Below are positions 6,809-15,522 of a DNA stretch of 25,799 nucleotides, piece after piece. The stretch comes from SYFI01 sp046095485 (GTDB lineage Bacteria; Actinomycetota; Thermoleophilia; Miltoncostaeales; Miltoncostaeaceae). Numbering within the stretch: position 1 is the first letter of the stretch; the number at the start of each line of letters is the position of its first letter. A program made the position numbers and the translations under genes. A model generated the notes under the pieces. That model worked only from the letters and a program-made list of their open reading frames with translations. It was not told the origin of the DNA and did not search any database. Location: contig JBJTJN010000077.1 in NCBI GenBank assembly GCA_046095485.1, forward strand, positions 1 to 25,799, written 5' to 3'.

Positions 6809-7804
6809 GTGTCTGACGTCGTCGTCGCCGTCGATGCGATGGGCGGCGATAAGGCACCTCAGGTTCCCGTCGCAGGTGCGCTCGACGCCGCCCGCGAGGG
6901 CATCGGCATCCTGCTCATCGGCGACGAGGCGGCCATCGGCAAGGCGCTCGACCAGCACGACGACGTGCCGTCGAACGTGGAGGTCATCCACGCCGCCGAT
7001 CGCATCCTCAGCACTGACGACGCCGTCAAGGCGGTGCGCACCAAGCCGGACGCCTCGATGGTGGTGGCCTGTCGCCACGTGCATGAGGGCCGCGCCGGCG
7101 CGGTGATCTCCGCGGGCCACACCGGCGGCATGCTGGCGGCCTCCACGCTCATCCTGCGCCGCCTGCCCGGCGTGATCCGCCCCGGGCTCGCGGTGCCCAT
7201 GCCGTCGATCGCCGGCCCCATCGTGATGATCGACGGCGGCGCCAACGCCGAGTGCAAGCCCGAGTACCTGGCGCAGTTCGCCGTGATGGGCCGCGTGCTC
7301 GGTCGCGACATCCTCGACATCGACGACCCCACGGTCGGGCTGCTCACCATCGGGGAGGAGGCCGGCAAGGGCACCGAGCTCGTGCTCGAGGCCTCCGAAC
7401 TGCTCGAGGGCACGCCGGGGTTCATCGGCAACATCGAGGGCCGCGACATCCCCAGGGGCAAGGCGCGCATCATCATCACCGACGGCTTCACGGGCAACGT
7501 GGCGCTGAAGCTCTACGAGGGCACCGCGGCGATGATCTTCCACGAGATCCGCCGGGGGCTCACGTCGAGCGTGCGCGGCAAGGTGGCGGGCGCGCTCGGC
7601 ATGCCGGTGTTCAAGGACCTGCGCAAGAACATCGACCCCGAGGAGTACGGCAGCGCCTACCTGCTGGGCGTGCGGGGAATCTCGATGATCGGGCACGGCA
7701 ACACCGGCACCCGCGGCATGGCAAATGGCATCCGCCGCGCCGCGCAGGGCATCAGGGAAGACGTCACCGGCCACATCCAGGCCGGCATCGCCGCCAGCTC
7801 CTGA
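6809..7804 (+). CDS. plsX: Phosphate acyltransferase PlsX
   Basis: A 331-residue soluble enzyme that interconverts acyl-ACP and acyl-phosphate, supplying the acyl donor for PlsY in phosphatidic acid synthesis. The N-terminal VDAMGGDKAP is the PlsX signature; further conserved blocks are SAGHTGGMLA, IDGGANAECKPEYL and ITDGFTGNVALK. Length is standard. The GTG at 6809 is chosen because it begins just after rpmF and gives the normal N-terminus; the longer frame runs back through rpmF. Together with fakA upstream and acpP downstream it gives both sources of acyl groups for membrane lipids. Confidence 0.96.
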   Translation: MSDVVVAVDAMGGDKAPQVPVAGALDAAREGIGILLIGDEAAIGKALDQHDDVPSNVEVIHAADRILSTDDAVKAVRTKPDASMVVACRHVHEGRAGAVISAGHTGGMLAASTLILRRLPGVIRPGLAVPMPSIAGPIVMIDGGANAECKPEYLAQFAVMGRVLGRDILDIDDPTVGLLTIGEEAGKGTELVLEASELLEGTPGFIGNIEGRDIPRGKARIIITDGFTGNVALKLYEGTAAMIFHEIRRGLTSSVRGKVAGALGMPVFKDLRKNIDPEEYGSAYLLGVRGISMIGHGNTGTRGMANGIRRAAQGIREDVTGHIQAGIAASS

Positions 7805-7846
7805 TTCGCGCTCCAGGGCGGTGCCCCGGCCGTCCGGACGCGCTGG

Positions 7847-7852
7847 TACGTT
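7847..7852 (+). promoter_or_regulatory. Putative -10 box of acpP within an inverted repeat
   Basis: TACGTT fits TANNNT and lies about 40 bases before the acpP start, in the 88-base gap after plsX. It sits in the loop of an imperfect inverted repeat (CGCTG before, CAGCG after), which could be an operator or a hairpin. No -35 box is convincing. Confidence 0.35.
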
Positions 7853-7892
7853 CAGCGTCGTTCACGGACCCGAGTCATGCCCCGAAGGAGCA

Positions 7893-8141
7893 ATGGTGGA
7901 TCGAGCGCAGGCCCTCTCCGAGCTTCAGTCAATCCTCGTCGAGCAGCTTGGTGTCGACGCATCCGAGGTGGTCGAGACGGCCTCCTTCGCGGAGGACCTC
8001 AACGCGGACTCCCTTGACCTGGTCGAGATGATCATGGAGATGGAGGACAAGTTCGGGGTCAAGATCCCCGATGAGGACGCGGAGAAGATCGTCACGGTCG
8101 GTGACGCCGTCGACTACATCGTCGCCCGCTCCGGTTCCTGA
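7893..8141 (+). CDS. acpP: Acyl carrier protein
   Basis: An 82-residue acidic carrier protein for fatty acid synthesis. The 4'-phosphopantetheine attachment serine is S40 in the motif ADSLDLVE; helix II after it (LVEMIMEMEDKFG) and the C-terminal TVGDAVDYI match AcpP. The start is ambiguous: AAGGAG (7885-7890) is only two bases from the ATG at 7893 but five from the in-frame GTG at 7896, so the GTG, giving 81 residues, may be the real start. It is placed between plsX and rnc, as in many Gram-positive bacteria, and lies downstream of its own probable promoter. Confidence 0.95.
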   Translation: MVDRAQALSELQSILVEQLGVDASEVVETASFAEDLNADSLDLVEMIMEMEDKFGVKIPDEDAEKIVTVGDAVDYIVARSGS

Positions 8142-8832
8142 CGGGTCGGGGCCCCGGCCGCGTGACCTCGCGGAGCTCCTCGCGTTGCTCGATTCCGACG
8201 CCCGGCGCCTGGCGCTCAGCCACCCGTTCTGGGCGTCCGACTCCCTGCACTCGTACGAGCGCCTGGAGTTCCTGGGCGACTCGGTGCTGGGCGTGATCGT
8301 CACCGAGGCGCTCGTGCAGCAGCACCCGCACCGCCTCGAGGGCGACCTCACGTGGATGCGCCAGGCCGTGGTGTCGCGTGATGCCTGCGCCGTGGTGGCC
8401 GACGCCTGCGGGCTTCCGCAGGCCATGGTCGACTCCGCGCCCAGGACCCGCCGCGCCGACGCCGTGCGCCTGGCCGACCACCGCAACGTCAAGGCCGCCC
8501 TCGCCGAGTCGGTGATCGGGGCGGGATGGCTGCACGTCGGCGAGCCGGCCACGCGGTCGGCGGTGCTCGGGGCCTTCGCCGAGCCGCTGGCGCATGCCCA
8601 CGAGCGCATACGCGACGCCAAGACCAAGTTGCAGGAGCGCCTGCAGGCCGCGGGCGAGCCGGGCGTGCGCTACGAGATCACGGGTCAGGAGGGATCTCCC
8701 CACGACGCCACCTTCCACGCACGCGTGCTGCAGGGCGACCGCGAGCTGGGCACGGGATCGGGGCGCTCCAAGCAGGCCGCCGAGCGCGCGGCCGCCGAGG
8801 CCGCGCTGCAGGCGATGGGCGAGGAGGGCTGA
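8101..8832 (+). CDS. rnc: Ribonuclease III with divergent catalytic site
   Basis: About 243 residues. The family cuts double-stranded RNA during rRNA and mRNA processing. The signature YERLEFLGDSVL gives E53, E56 and D60, and EGDLTW gives E80. A C-terminal dsRNA-binding domain (about 172-240) ends with SKQAAERAAAEAAL. The second catalytic motif is unusual: the block NVKAALAESVIGA aligns to the usual SILAD..EALIGA, so the Mg-binding aspartate (E. coli D114) is A133 while the following glutamate (E117) is kept as E136. The usual GxGE loop is also absent. The start is uncertain: the GTG at 8101 gives the normal first helix but overlaps acpP by 41 bases, and a TTG at 8185 would remove it. The stop is four bases before smc. 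Confidence 0.85.
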   Translation: MTPSTTSSPAPVPDGSGPRPRDLAELLALLDSDARRLALSHPFWASDSLHSYERLEFLGDSVLGVIVTEALVQQHPHRLEGDLTWMRQAVVSRDACAVVADACGLPQAMVDSAPRTRRADAVRLADHRNVKAALAESVIGAGWLHVGEPATRSAVLGAFAEPLAHAHERIRDAKTKLQERLQAAGEPGVRYEITGQEGSPHDATFHARVLQGDRELGTGSGRSKQAAERAAAEAALQAMGEEG

Positions 8833-8836
8833 TCCG

Positions 8837-11800
8837 GTGCTGAGGCGCCTTCGCATCAAGGGCTTCAAGTCGTTCGCCGATCCGGTCGACCTGGAGTTCG
8901 GCCCGGGCATCAACGTGATCGTCGGCCCCAACGGGTCGGGCAAGAGCAACATCTCCGAGGCCGTCGCGTGGGCGCTCGGCGAGCAGCGCTCGGGCAAGCT
9001 GCGCGCTCCGGCCATGCAGGACGTCCTGTTCTCGGGCGGCGAGGGCCGCCAGCCCGTGGGACTGGCCGAGGTGGTGGTCACGCTCGAGGGCGGCCTGGGC
9101 GAGGGCCCGGCAGAGATGGGCGTGTCGCGCCGCCTCACGCGAGCGGGCGATTCCGGCTACCGCCTGAATGGCTCCAACGCACGGCTGGTGGACGTGCTCG
9201 ACGCCCTGTCCACCCGCGGCCTCGGTCCGCAGTCGCTGTCGATCATCCGCCAGGGGCAGGTGGAGGCCATCTGCCAGAGCAAGCCCGTGGCGCTCCGTGA
9301 AATCCTCGATGAGGCCGCGGGTACCGGGTTGCCCAAGCGCCGCCGCCACCGTGCCGAACTGCGCCTCAAGCACGTGGACGACCACCTGGCCCGCGCACGC
9401 GACCTGGCCAACGAGCTGGCCTCGCGGGCGCGTTCGCTGGAGCGCCAGGCACGCGCGGCCGAGCGCGCCGCAGAGGTGGAGCGCGAGCTCGAGCAGTCGC
9501 GGCAGGCACTGGCGCACGCGCGGGCGCTCACCGCTGCGCGCGAACTGGCCGGTGCGCGGGATGACCGGGCGGCGCGGGCCGCTGCCGCCACCGCCGCGCG
9601 CGAGGGGTTCGATGCCGCCCGCACTGCCGCGCAGCAGGCGGTCACCGATCGCCAGCAGGTGGTGTCCGAGCGCGAGTCGGCGATGCAGTCGGCGGCCCGC
9701 ATCCGCGGGGTGGCCGAGCGCCTGTCCGGTCGTGCCGAGGTGGCCGAGGGACGCGTTGCGGCAGCCGCGGAGGAGGCCGAGCGCCGCAGGGAGCGCCGCC
9801 GCGAGGCGCAGGAGGCCCTCGTGGCCGCCGAGTCAGCCGCACGCGATGCCGAGCAAGCCGTGGAGCGCGCCGAGCGCGACGCCCGCGCGGCCGCGGAACG
9901 ACTTGAGCAGGCCGAGGCGGCCGACCAGGCCGCAGCCGCGGCGTTGGATTCCGCGCGCGACCACCGGCGCGTGGTCGAGCGCGACGCGCAGGAGCGCGCC
10001 GGGGCGGAGGCCCGCATCGTGCGCGCCACCGAGGCGCTGTCCGATCTCGATGGGGCGGGTGGTCCCGACCTCGATCGCATCGAGCGCCGAGCCGGAATCT
10101 CACGTGCCCGCAGGGAACGCGACTCCGAGGGCGCCGCGGCGGCGTCACGGGCCGCGGAGGCCGCGCGGTCGGCCCGTGAGGGCGCGGCCAGTCGCGCTGC
10201 CCGCCTGGCCGCCGAGGCCACCGCGCTGGCACCCACCGACGACCGCCACGGAGACTCCGTGGTGCTGGGCGACGGCATCGAGGTGCAGGACGGCATGGAG
10301 CGCGCCGTGGCGGCAGCCCTTGGCGAGCTGGCCGATGCCCCGCTGGTGGCATCCGTGCGCGAGGGCGCCCGCGCGCTGGAGGACGGCGCGAGCGCCGCCG
10401 CGGTGGCGCGTCCCGCTCCCGCCGATGCGCCCGCCCCGCCGGTGCCCGGTGCCAGGCGGCTGTCGCAGATGATCACGGCGTGCCCCGACAGGGCGCGCCC
10501 GTGGCTCGATGGGCTGCTGGCCGACGCCTGGCTGGTGGCGTCACTCGACTCCCTGCCCCAGGGCCTGCGCCCGTGCGTGCTCGTCACATCCGACGGCCTG
10601 GCCTTCCGGCCGGGCACGGGAATGCTCACGGGCGTGCGCGGCCCATGGGCGGGTCGCGCGCTGCACAAGCGGGCAATCGAGGCGGCCGAGAAGGCATCGG
10701 CGCGCCTGGTGGATGCCGAAGACGCCGAGCGTGCGGCCGTGGCGGCTGAGCGCCGGGCCGAGGCCCGCGCGAGGGCCAGCACCCGCTGCGCGCAGAGGTC
10801 GGACGTCGCGCTGGAGTCGGCGCGGGCCGAGGACCGCCGCCGTGCCGCTGGGCGCGCCGAGGCCGTTGCGGCGCTCGATGCCGCACGTGCCGAGATGACG
10901 CGCCTGGGCTCGGCCCCCGACGGCGCGCCCGTTGACATCGACGCCGCCGAGCAGGCCGCCCGCGCCGCCCGCGAGGCACGCGACGCCGCGCGCGAGGCAT
11001 CGCGCATGGCCGACGCCGGCGCCACGCAGGAACGCGCCCGGCTCGAGGACATCATCGCCCGCCGTGCGCGCGCCCGGGCCGAGTCCGAGGCGCCCGAGCC
11101 CGCGATGGCCGACCACGCCGCGGTGCTGGCCGCCGCGCGCGCCATGGACGCCGTGGCGGTGGCGCTGGCCCCGCGCGCCGACGAGGTGGATGACCGGTCG
11201 CGCGCCCTGGCCGCGACCATCACCGAGCTGGCCACAACCGTGCAGGCGGCCCAGCAGGCCCACGAGGCGGCCGAGACGGCGCTCGCGGCCGCGGGCGAGG
11301 CCGACCGGGCCGCCGAGGTGGCGCTGGCGGTGTCGGCCGAGCGGGCCCGCGAGGCCGGCGTGGCCGACGACGCCCCGGTGCCGCCCCCGCCGGCCGAGGA
11401 TGAGGAGCCCGTCGACACCATCGCCGAGCGCGTGGAGGCGCTGTCGATGCGGCGCGAGGGCATGGGCGCGGTGAATCCCCTGGCCGCCGAGGAGCGCGCC
11501 GAGCTCGCCGACCGCGAGGCCGAGACCACCGAGCAGATCGGCGACCTCGAGCAGTCGGCCGAGGCCCTGCGCGCACAGATGGCCGAGCTCGACGCCCAGG
11601 TGGCCGACGGCTTCGCCGACGTGCTGCGCACCGTGGACGAGCGCTTCCAGGAGGTCGTGGGGCTGCTGTTCCCGGGTGGCACGGGGCGCCTTCGCGTGGT
11701 GGACGACGAGGGCGAGGAGGGCGTGCAGGTGGAGGTCGTGCCTGCCGGCAAGCGCGCCCGGTCACTCGCGCTGTTCTCGGGCGGCGAGAAGTCGCTCATC

Positions 11801-12136
11801 GCCCTGGGCTTCTGCCTGGCCATCGCCATGGCGCGCCCCACGCCGTTCTACCTGCTCGACGAGGTCGAGGCCGCTCTCGACGACGCCAACCTGCGCCGGT
11901 TCCTCGGCGTGCTGCGGCGCCTTTCCGGTGAGCGCCAGTTCATCCTCATCACCCACCAGCAGCCCACGGTGGAGGTGGCCGACACCCTGTTCGGCGTCAC
12001 CATGGGCCGATCGGGCGTGTCGCAGGTGGTGGCGCGCCGCCTCGACCGCGACGCCGAGGGCCCCGCGCGCCCGTGGGTGCGCAGGCAGCTGGCCGAGGTG
12101 CGCGCGCCCGAGGCGCCCTCCGCGCAGGCCGGATGA
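8837..12136 (+). CDS. smc: Chromosome partition protein SMC
   Basis: A 1099-residue condensin ATPase that organises the chromosome as a dimer with ScpA and ScpB, neither of which is here. The N-terminal head begins LRRLRIKGFKSFADP and has Walker A GPNGSGKSN (30-38). A long coiled arm (about 170-470), a hinge (about 475-600) and a second arm follow. The C-terminal head has the signature FSGGEKS (980-986) and Walker B LLDE (1006-1009). It is slightly shorter than the usual 1150-1190. The arms are almost pure Ala/Arg/Glu/Asp: no lysine occurs between residues 178 and 611, nor between 619 and 972. The GTG at 8837 gives the standard SMC N-terminus; an upstream extension overlaps rnc and is rejected. 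The stop overlaps the ftsY ATG by four bases. Confidence 0.96.
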   Translation: MLRRLRIKGFKSFADPVDLEFGPGINVIVGPNGSGKSNISEAVAWALGEQRSGKLRAPAMQDVLFSGGEGRQPVGLAEVVVTLEGGLGEGPAEMGVSRRLTRAGDSGYRLNGSNARLVDVLDALSTRGLGPQSLSIIRQGQVEAICQSKPVALREILDEAAGTGLPKRRRHRAELRLKHVDDHLARARDLANELASRARSLERQARAAERAAEVERELEQSRQALAHARALTAARELAGARDDRAARAAAATAAREGFDAARTAAQQAVTDRQQVVSERESAMQSAARIRGVAERLSGRAEVAEGRVAAAAEEAERRRERRREAQEALVAAESAARDAEQAVERAERDARAAAERLEQAEAADQAAAAALDSARDHRRVVERDAQERAGAEARIVRATEALSDLDGAGGPDLDRIERRAGISRARRERDSEGAAAASRAAEAARSAREGAASRAARLAAEATALAPTDDRHGDSVVLGDGIEVQDGMERAVAAALGELADAPLVASVREGARALEDGASAAAVARPAPADAPAPPVPGARRLSQMITACPDRARPWLDGLLADAWLVASLDSLPQGLRPCVLVTSDGLAFRPGTGMLTGVRGPWAGRALHKRAIEAAEKASARLVDAEDAERAAVAAERRAEARARASTRCAQRSDVALESARAEDRRRAAGRAEAVAALDAARAEMTRLGSAPDGAPVDIDAAEQAARAAREARDAAREASRMADAGATQERARLEDIIARRARARAESEAPEPAMADHAAVLAAARAMDAVAVALAPRADEVDDRSRALAATITELATTVQAAQQAHEAAETALAAAGEADRAAEVALAVSAERAREAGVADDAPVPPPPAEDEEPVDTIAERVEALSMRREGMGAVNPLAAEERAELADREAETTEQIGDLEQSAEALRAQMAELDAQVADGFADVLRTVDERFQEVVGLLFPGGTGRLRVVDDEGEEGVQVEVVPAGKRARSLALFSGGEKSLIALGFCLAIAMARPTPFYLLDEVEAALDDANLRRFLGVLRRLSGERQFILITHQQPTVEVADTLFGVTMGRSGVSQVVARRLDRDAEGPARPWVRRQLAEVRAPEAPSAQAG

Positions 12137-13161
12137 CCGCCGGGGCGCCGGACGAGGGCCTCGGCGGCTTCGCCGAGCTCTTCGGGCTGGCCGCACCCGA
12201 GCCGGACGACCAGCGCCCCGAAGCGTCGCGCAGGGGCCTCTTCCGGCGCCTGCGCGAGGGCATCGCGTCCAGCCAGTCGCAGGCCATCTCGCCGCAGCTC
12301 GCAGGCATTTACCAGTCGAAGATGGTCACCGACGACCTCTGGGACGACCTGGAGGAGGCCCTCATCATGGCCGACTGCGGCATGGCGGCCACCACCGAGA
12401 TCGTGGACGCCCTGCGCGAGCAGGCGGCGCAGGGGCGCATCACGTCGGGTGAGTCGCTCGGTAACGCCCTCACCACCGAGATCACCCAGCGCCTGGCGCC
12501 TGAGCCCGCGCGCATCACCCTTGGCGGCGAGCCCACGGTCATCCTCGTGGTGGGGGTGAACGGCAGCGGCAAGACCACCACCATCGGCAAGCTGGCCAAC
12601 CGGCTCACCGAGCTCGGGCAGAAGGTGGTGATCGGTGCGGGTGACACCTTCCGGGCGGCCGCCGTGGAGCAGCTCTCGGTGTGGGCCGACCGCGCCGGCG
12701 TGGACATCGTCAAGCAGGGCCAGGGCGCCGACCCGGGTGCGGTGGCCTTCGACGCCGTGGCCGCCGGCCGGGCCCGCGGCGCCGACGTGGTGATCATCGA
12801 CACCGCGGGCCGGCTGCAGACCCAGCACAACCTCATGGAGGAGCTGCGCAAGGTGCACGGGGTCACGGGCAAGGCCATGGACGGCGCCCCGCACCACGTG
12901 CTGCTGGTCATCGACTCCACCACGGGCCAGAACGGCCTCTCGCAGGCGCAGCTGTTCTCGGAGGCCGTGCCGGTGACCGGGCTGGTGCTCACCAAGTTCG
13001 ACGGCGTGGCGCGCGGCGGCATCGTGCTGGCCATCGAGCGCGAGCTGGGAATCCCCGTGGCGCTCATGGGAGTGGGGGAGGGCATCGACGACCTGCAGCC
13101 CTTCGACGCCCGGGCCTTCGCCGAGGCCATCTTCTCGCCCGGCTCGGGCGGGGACGCCTAG
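12133..13161 (+). CDS. ftsY: Signal recognition particle receptor FtsY
   Basis: A 342-residue SRP GTPase that receives ribosome-Ffh complexes at the membrane. After a short N-terminal region (about 45 residues, much shorter than the acidic A domain of E. coli) comes the helical N domain, then the G domain with P-loop GVNGSGKTTT (141-150), DTFRAAAVEQL, the DTAGRLQ switch and the TKFDGVARGG guanine-specificity block. It is coupled to smc by an ATGA overlap and followed after 19 bases by its partner ffh. The short A domain is usual in actinobacteria. Confidence 0.96.
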   Translation: MTAGAPDEGLGGFAELFGLAAPEPDDQRPEASRRGLFRRLREGIASSQSQAISPQLAGIYQSKMVTDDLWDDLEEALIMADCGMAATTEIVDALREQAAQGRITSGESLGNALTTEITQRLAPEPARITLGGEPTVILVVGVNGSGKTTTIGKLANRLTELGQKVVIGAGDTFRAAAVEQLSVWADRAGVDIVKQGQGADPGAVAFDAVAAGRARGADVVIIDTAGRLQTQHNLMEELRKVHGVTGKAMDGAPHHVLLVIDSTTGQNGLSQAQLFSEAVPVTGLVLTKFDGVARGGIVLAIERELGIPVALMGVGEGIDDLQPFDARAFAEAIFSPGSGGDA

Positions 13162-13166
13162 CGCGA

Positions 13167-13172
13167 TAACCT
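13167..13172 (+). promoter_or_regulatory. Putative -10 box of ffh, leaderless
   Basis: TAACCT fits TANNNT and is the same hexamer as before rpmF. Eight bases separate it from the GTG of ffh, so the message would begin at or next to the start codon. No Shine-Dalgarno sequence is present, which fits leaderless initiation. Confidence 0.45.
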
Positions 13173-13180
13173 CCGCGGCC

Positions 13181-14500
13181 GTGTTCGACGCACTCACCGA
13201 CAAGCTGCAGGGGGTCTTCTCGGGCCTGAAGGGCCGGGGCAAGCTCACCGAGGCCGACATCGACACGGCCATGCGCGCCATCCGCCTGTCGCTGCTCGAG
13301 GCCGACGTCAGCCTGCCCGTGGTGAAGCAGCTCACCACGGCAATCAAGGAGCGGGCCACCGGCGACGAGGTGATGTCGTCGATCACGCCCGACCAGCAGG
13401 TGGTGAAGATCGTGAGCGAGGAGCTCACGCGCCTGATGGGCGGCACCAACGTGAGCCTGGCGATGTCGCCCAGCCCGCCCACGGTCATCCTCATGGCGGG
13501 CCTGCAGGGATCGGGCAAGACCACCCACACGGCCAAGCTGGCGCGCATGCTGGCCGCCGAGGGCCGGGCGCCGCTCATGGTGGCCTGCGACGTGCGCCGC
13601 CCCGCGGCCATGGAGCAGCTCGCGGTGCTGGGCGAGCAGATCGACGTGCCGGTGCACCGCGAGGACGGCGCCACCGACCCGGTGAAGGTGGCCAAGGCCG
13701 GCATCGCCGCCGCCAAGCGATCGGGCCGCGACGTGGTGCTGGTGGACACCGCCGGTCGCCTCAGCATCGACGCCGAGATGATGGACGAGCTGGTGGACAT
13801 CCGCGACGCGGTGAAGCCCACGTCGGTGATCCTCGTGGTGGATGCCATGACCGGCCAGACCGCCGTGGACGTGGCGGTGGCATTCCAGGACGCCGTGCAG
13901 TTCGACGGGGTGATCCTCAGCAAGCTCGACGGCGACGCCCGCGGCGGCGCGGCCCTGTCGGTGCGCGCCGTCACCGGAAAGCCCATCCTGTTCGTGGGCA
14001 CCGGCGAGAAGGTGGACGCCCTCGAGGCCTTCCATCCCGACCGCATGGCGTCGCGCATCCTCGGCATGGGCGACGTGATGAGCCTCATCGAGAAGGCCCA
14101 GCAGAACGTGGACGCCGACGACGCCAAGCGCATCGAGGAGAAGATGCGCGGCGGAAACCTGACGCTCGACGACTTCCTCGAGCAGCTGCGTCAGGTGCGG
14201 AAGATGGGCCCCATCGGGCAGTTGATGGGCATGATTCCCGGTCTCGGGCAGCAGGCCAAGATGAAGGACGTCGAGATCGACGAGCGGCGCATCGACCGCG
14301 TCGAGGCCATCATCAGCAGCATGACCTTGTCCGAGCGCAGCCGGCCCGACATCATCAACGGCAGTCGGCGGCGTCGTATCGCAGAGGGAAGTGGCACCAC
14401 GGTCCAGGAGGTCAACCAGCTCCTGGCGCAGTTCAAGCAGATGCAGAAGCTCATGAAGCGCATGGGCAAGGGCGGCCTGCCGTCCATGCTCGGCGCCTAA
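13181..14500 (+). CDS. ffh: Signal recognition particle protein Ffh
   Basis: A 439-residue GTPase that binds 4.5S RNA and signal sequences of nascent proteins. The N domain starts MFDALTDKLQGVFSGLKG. The G domain has P-loop GLQGSGKTT (107-115), DVRRPAAMEQL, DTAGRLS and SKLDGDARGG. The methionine-rich M domain (about 300-439) contains GPIGQLMGMIPG, the RNA-binding SGTTVQEVNQLL helix and KQMQKLMKRM. The GTG start gives exactly the family N-terminus and lies 19 bases after ftsY. Length is slightly short because the C-terminal tail is minimal. Confidence 0.97.
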   Translation: MFDALTDKLQGVFSGLKGRGKLTEADIDTAMRAIRLSLLEADVSLPVVKQLTTAIKERATGDEVMSSITPDQQVVKIVSEELTRLMGGTNVSLAMSPSPPTVILMAGLQGSGKTTHTAKLARMLAAEGRAPLMVACDVRRPAAMEQLAVLGEQIDVPVHREDGATDPVKVAKAGIAAAKRSGRDVVLVDTAGRLSIDAEMMDELVDIRDAVKPTSVILVVDAMTGQTAVDVAVAFQDAVQFDGVILSKLDGDARGGAALSVRAVTGKPILFVGTGEKVDALEAFHPDRMASRILGMGDVMSLIEKAQQNVDADDAKRIEEKMRGGNLTLDDFLEQLRQVRKMGPIGQLMGMIPGLGQQAKMKDVEIDERRIDRVEAIISSMTLSERSRPDIINGSRRRRIAEGSGTTVQEVNQLLAQFKQMQKLMKRMGKGGLPSMLGA

Positions 14501-14523
14501 CAACGAACCCGACTGGGAGCACA

Positions 14524-14766
14524 GTGGTCAAGATCCGCCTCGCCCGCGTGGGCAGCAAGAAGAACCCCATCTACCGCGTCGTCGTGAGCGACTCGCGCTC
14601 GCCGCGCGATGGCCGCAACATCGAGACCATCGGCCGGTACAACCCGCAGACCGACCCCTCCATCGTGGAGGTCGACCTCGCGCGCGCCGACCACTGGATC
14701 GGCAACGGCGCGCAGCCGACGCCCGCGGTGAAGAAGCTCATCTCGATCGTCCGCGAGCGCGGGTGA
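14524..14766 (+). CDS. rpsP: 30S ribosomal protein S16
   Basis: An 80-residue protein of the small subunit. The N-terminus MVKIRLARVGSKKNPIYRVV and the segment RDGRNIETIGRYNPQT are the S16 hallmarks. The GTG start is set by this N-terminus and preceded by GGGAG. It begins the rpsP-khpA-rimM-trmD-rplS ribosome-maturation cluster, 23 bases after ffh, and its stop overlaps the khpA GTG (GTGA). Confidence 0.97.
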   Translation: MVKIRLARVGSKKNPIYRVVVSDSRSPRDGRNIETIGRYNPQTDPSIVEVDLARADHWIGNGAQPTPAVKKLISIVRERG

Positions 14767-15011
14767 GCGAGGAGAACGCCACCGAGATGGTCGCCCGCAT
14801 CGCGCGGGCGATGGTGGAGCATCCCGAGGAGGTCTCGGCCACGCTCGGGGAGGACCGCGGCGAGCCGTGCGTCGACCTGATGGTGGCCGAGAGCGATCGC
14901 GGCCAGGTGATCGGCCGCGGCGGACGCGGTGCGCATGCGCTGCGCACGCTGCTGCGGGCCGCCACGGGGCCGCGCAGCGCCGGCGGCCTCGGGCTGAGGG
15001 TCGTCGACTAG
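14763..15011 (+). CDS. khpA: KH-domain RNA-binding protein KhpA
   Basis: An 82-residue single KH domain (YlqC/KhpA family). The RNA-binding GxxG loop is in IGRGGRGAHALRTLL (about 50-64). In other bacteria KhpA forms a dimer with KhpB/Jag that binds RNA and influences cell division and wall growth; KhpB is not in the window. The GTG start overlaps the rpsP stop by four bases and the rpsP-khpA-rimM order is conserved. The specific RNAs it binds cannot be judged. Confidence 0.92.
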   Translation: MSEENATEMVARIARAMVEHPEEVSATLGEDRGEPCVDLMVAESDRGQVIGRGGRGAHALRTLLRAATGPRSAGGLGLRVVD

Positions 15012-15015
15012 CGCC

Positions 15016-15522
15016 ATGCCGGACGCGGGCGAGCGGGTCGCCATCGCGCGGCTGGGTCGCCCGCACGGCGTGCGGGGGGCCATCACGGCGCATGCCGATG
15101 GGCCCACCCTGGGCACCCTCGGCCCCGGCGACGCCGTGGTCGTGCGCGTGCACGGCCACGACCGCCCGCTGGTGCTGGCGGACCGGCGTGGCGAGGCGCC
15201 CAAGGCCATCGTGTCGTTCGAGGGCGTGGACGACCGCGACGCCGCCGCGGCCCTCACCGGCGGCAGCGTGATGGTGGAACCCTCGCGACTGCCCGCCCCG
15301 GATGACCCCGACACCTTCTACGTGCGCGACCTCATCGGCTTCGAGGTGCGCTGCGGCGAGCGGCTTGTGGGAACCGTGCGCGACGTCCAGCCCGGGCCTG
15401 CCAACGACGCCCTGGCGGTGGTGACCCCCGACGGGGAGATCCTGCTGCCGTTCACGGCCGATGCCGTCACCGCCGTGGACGGCGGCGACCGGCGCATCAC
15501 CCTGCGCGAGGGCCTTCTGTGA
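15016..15522 (+). CDS. rimM: Ribosome maturation factor RimM
   Basis: A 168-residue factor that assists 30S head assembly and binds S19. The N-terminal RimM domain has VAIARLGRPHGVRGAI; the C-terminal PRC-barrel begins near DTFYVRDLIGFEV and includes GTVRDVQPGPANDALAV. Length is standard. It starts four bases after khpA, and its stop overlaps the GTG of trmD, so the two are translated together, in keeping with their shared role in ribosome and tRNA maturation. Confidence 0.96.
   Translation: MPDAGERVAIARLGRPHGVRGAITAHADGPTLGTLGPGDAVVVRVHGHDRPLVLADRRGEAPKAIVSFEGVDDRDAAAALTGGSVMVEPSRLPAPDDPDTFYVRDLIGFEVRCGERLVGTVRDVQPGPANDALAVVTPDGEILLPFTADAVTAVDGGDRRITLREGLL

Noticed and set aside
9157..11841. 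Very long open frame on the minus strand inside smc
   Set aside because: High GC removes stops in the antisense frames. The translation is Ser/Ala/Arg-rich with no domain, whereas the plus strand encodes a full SMC.
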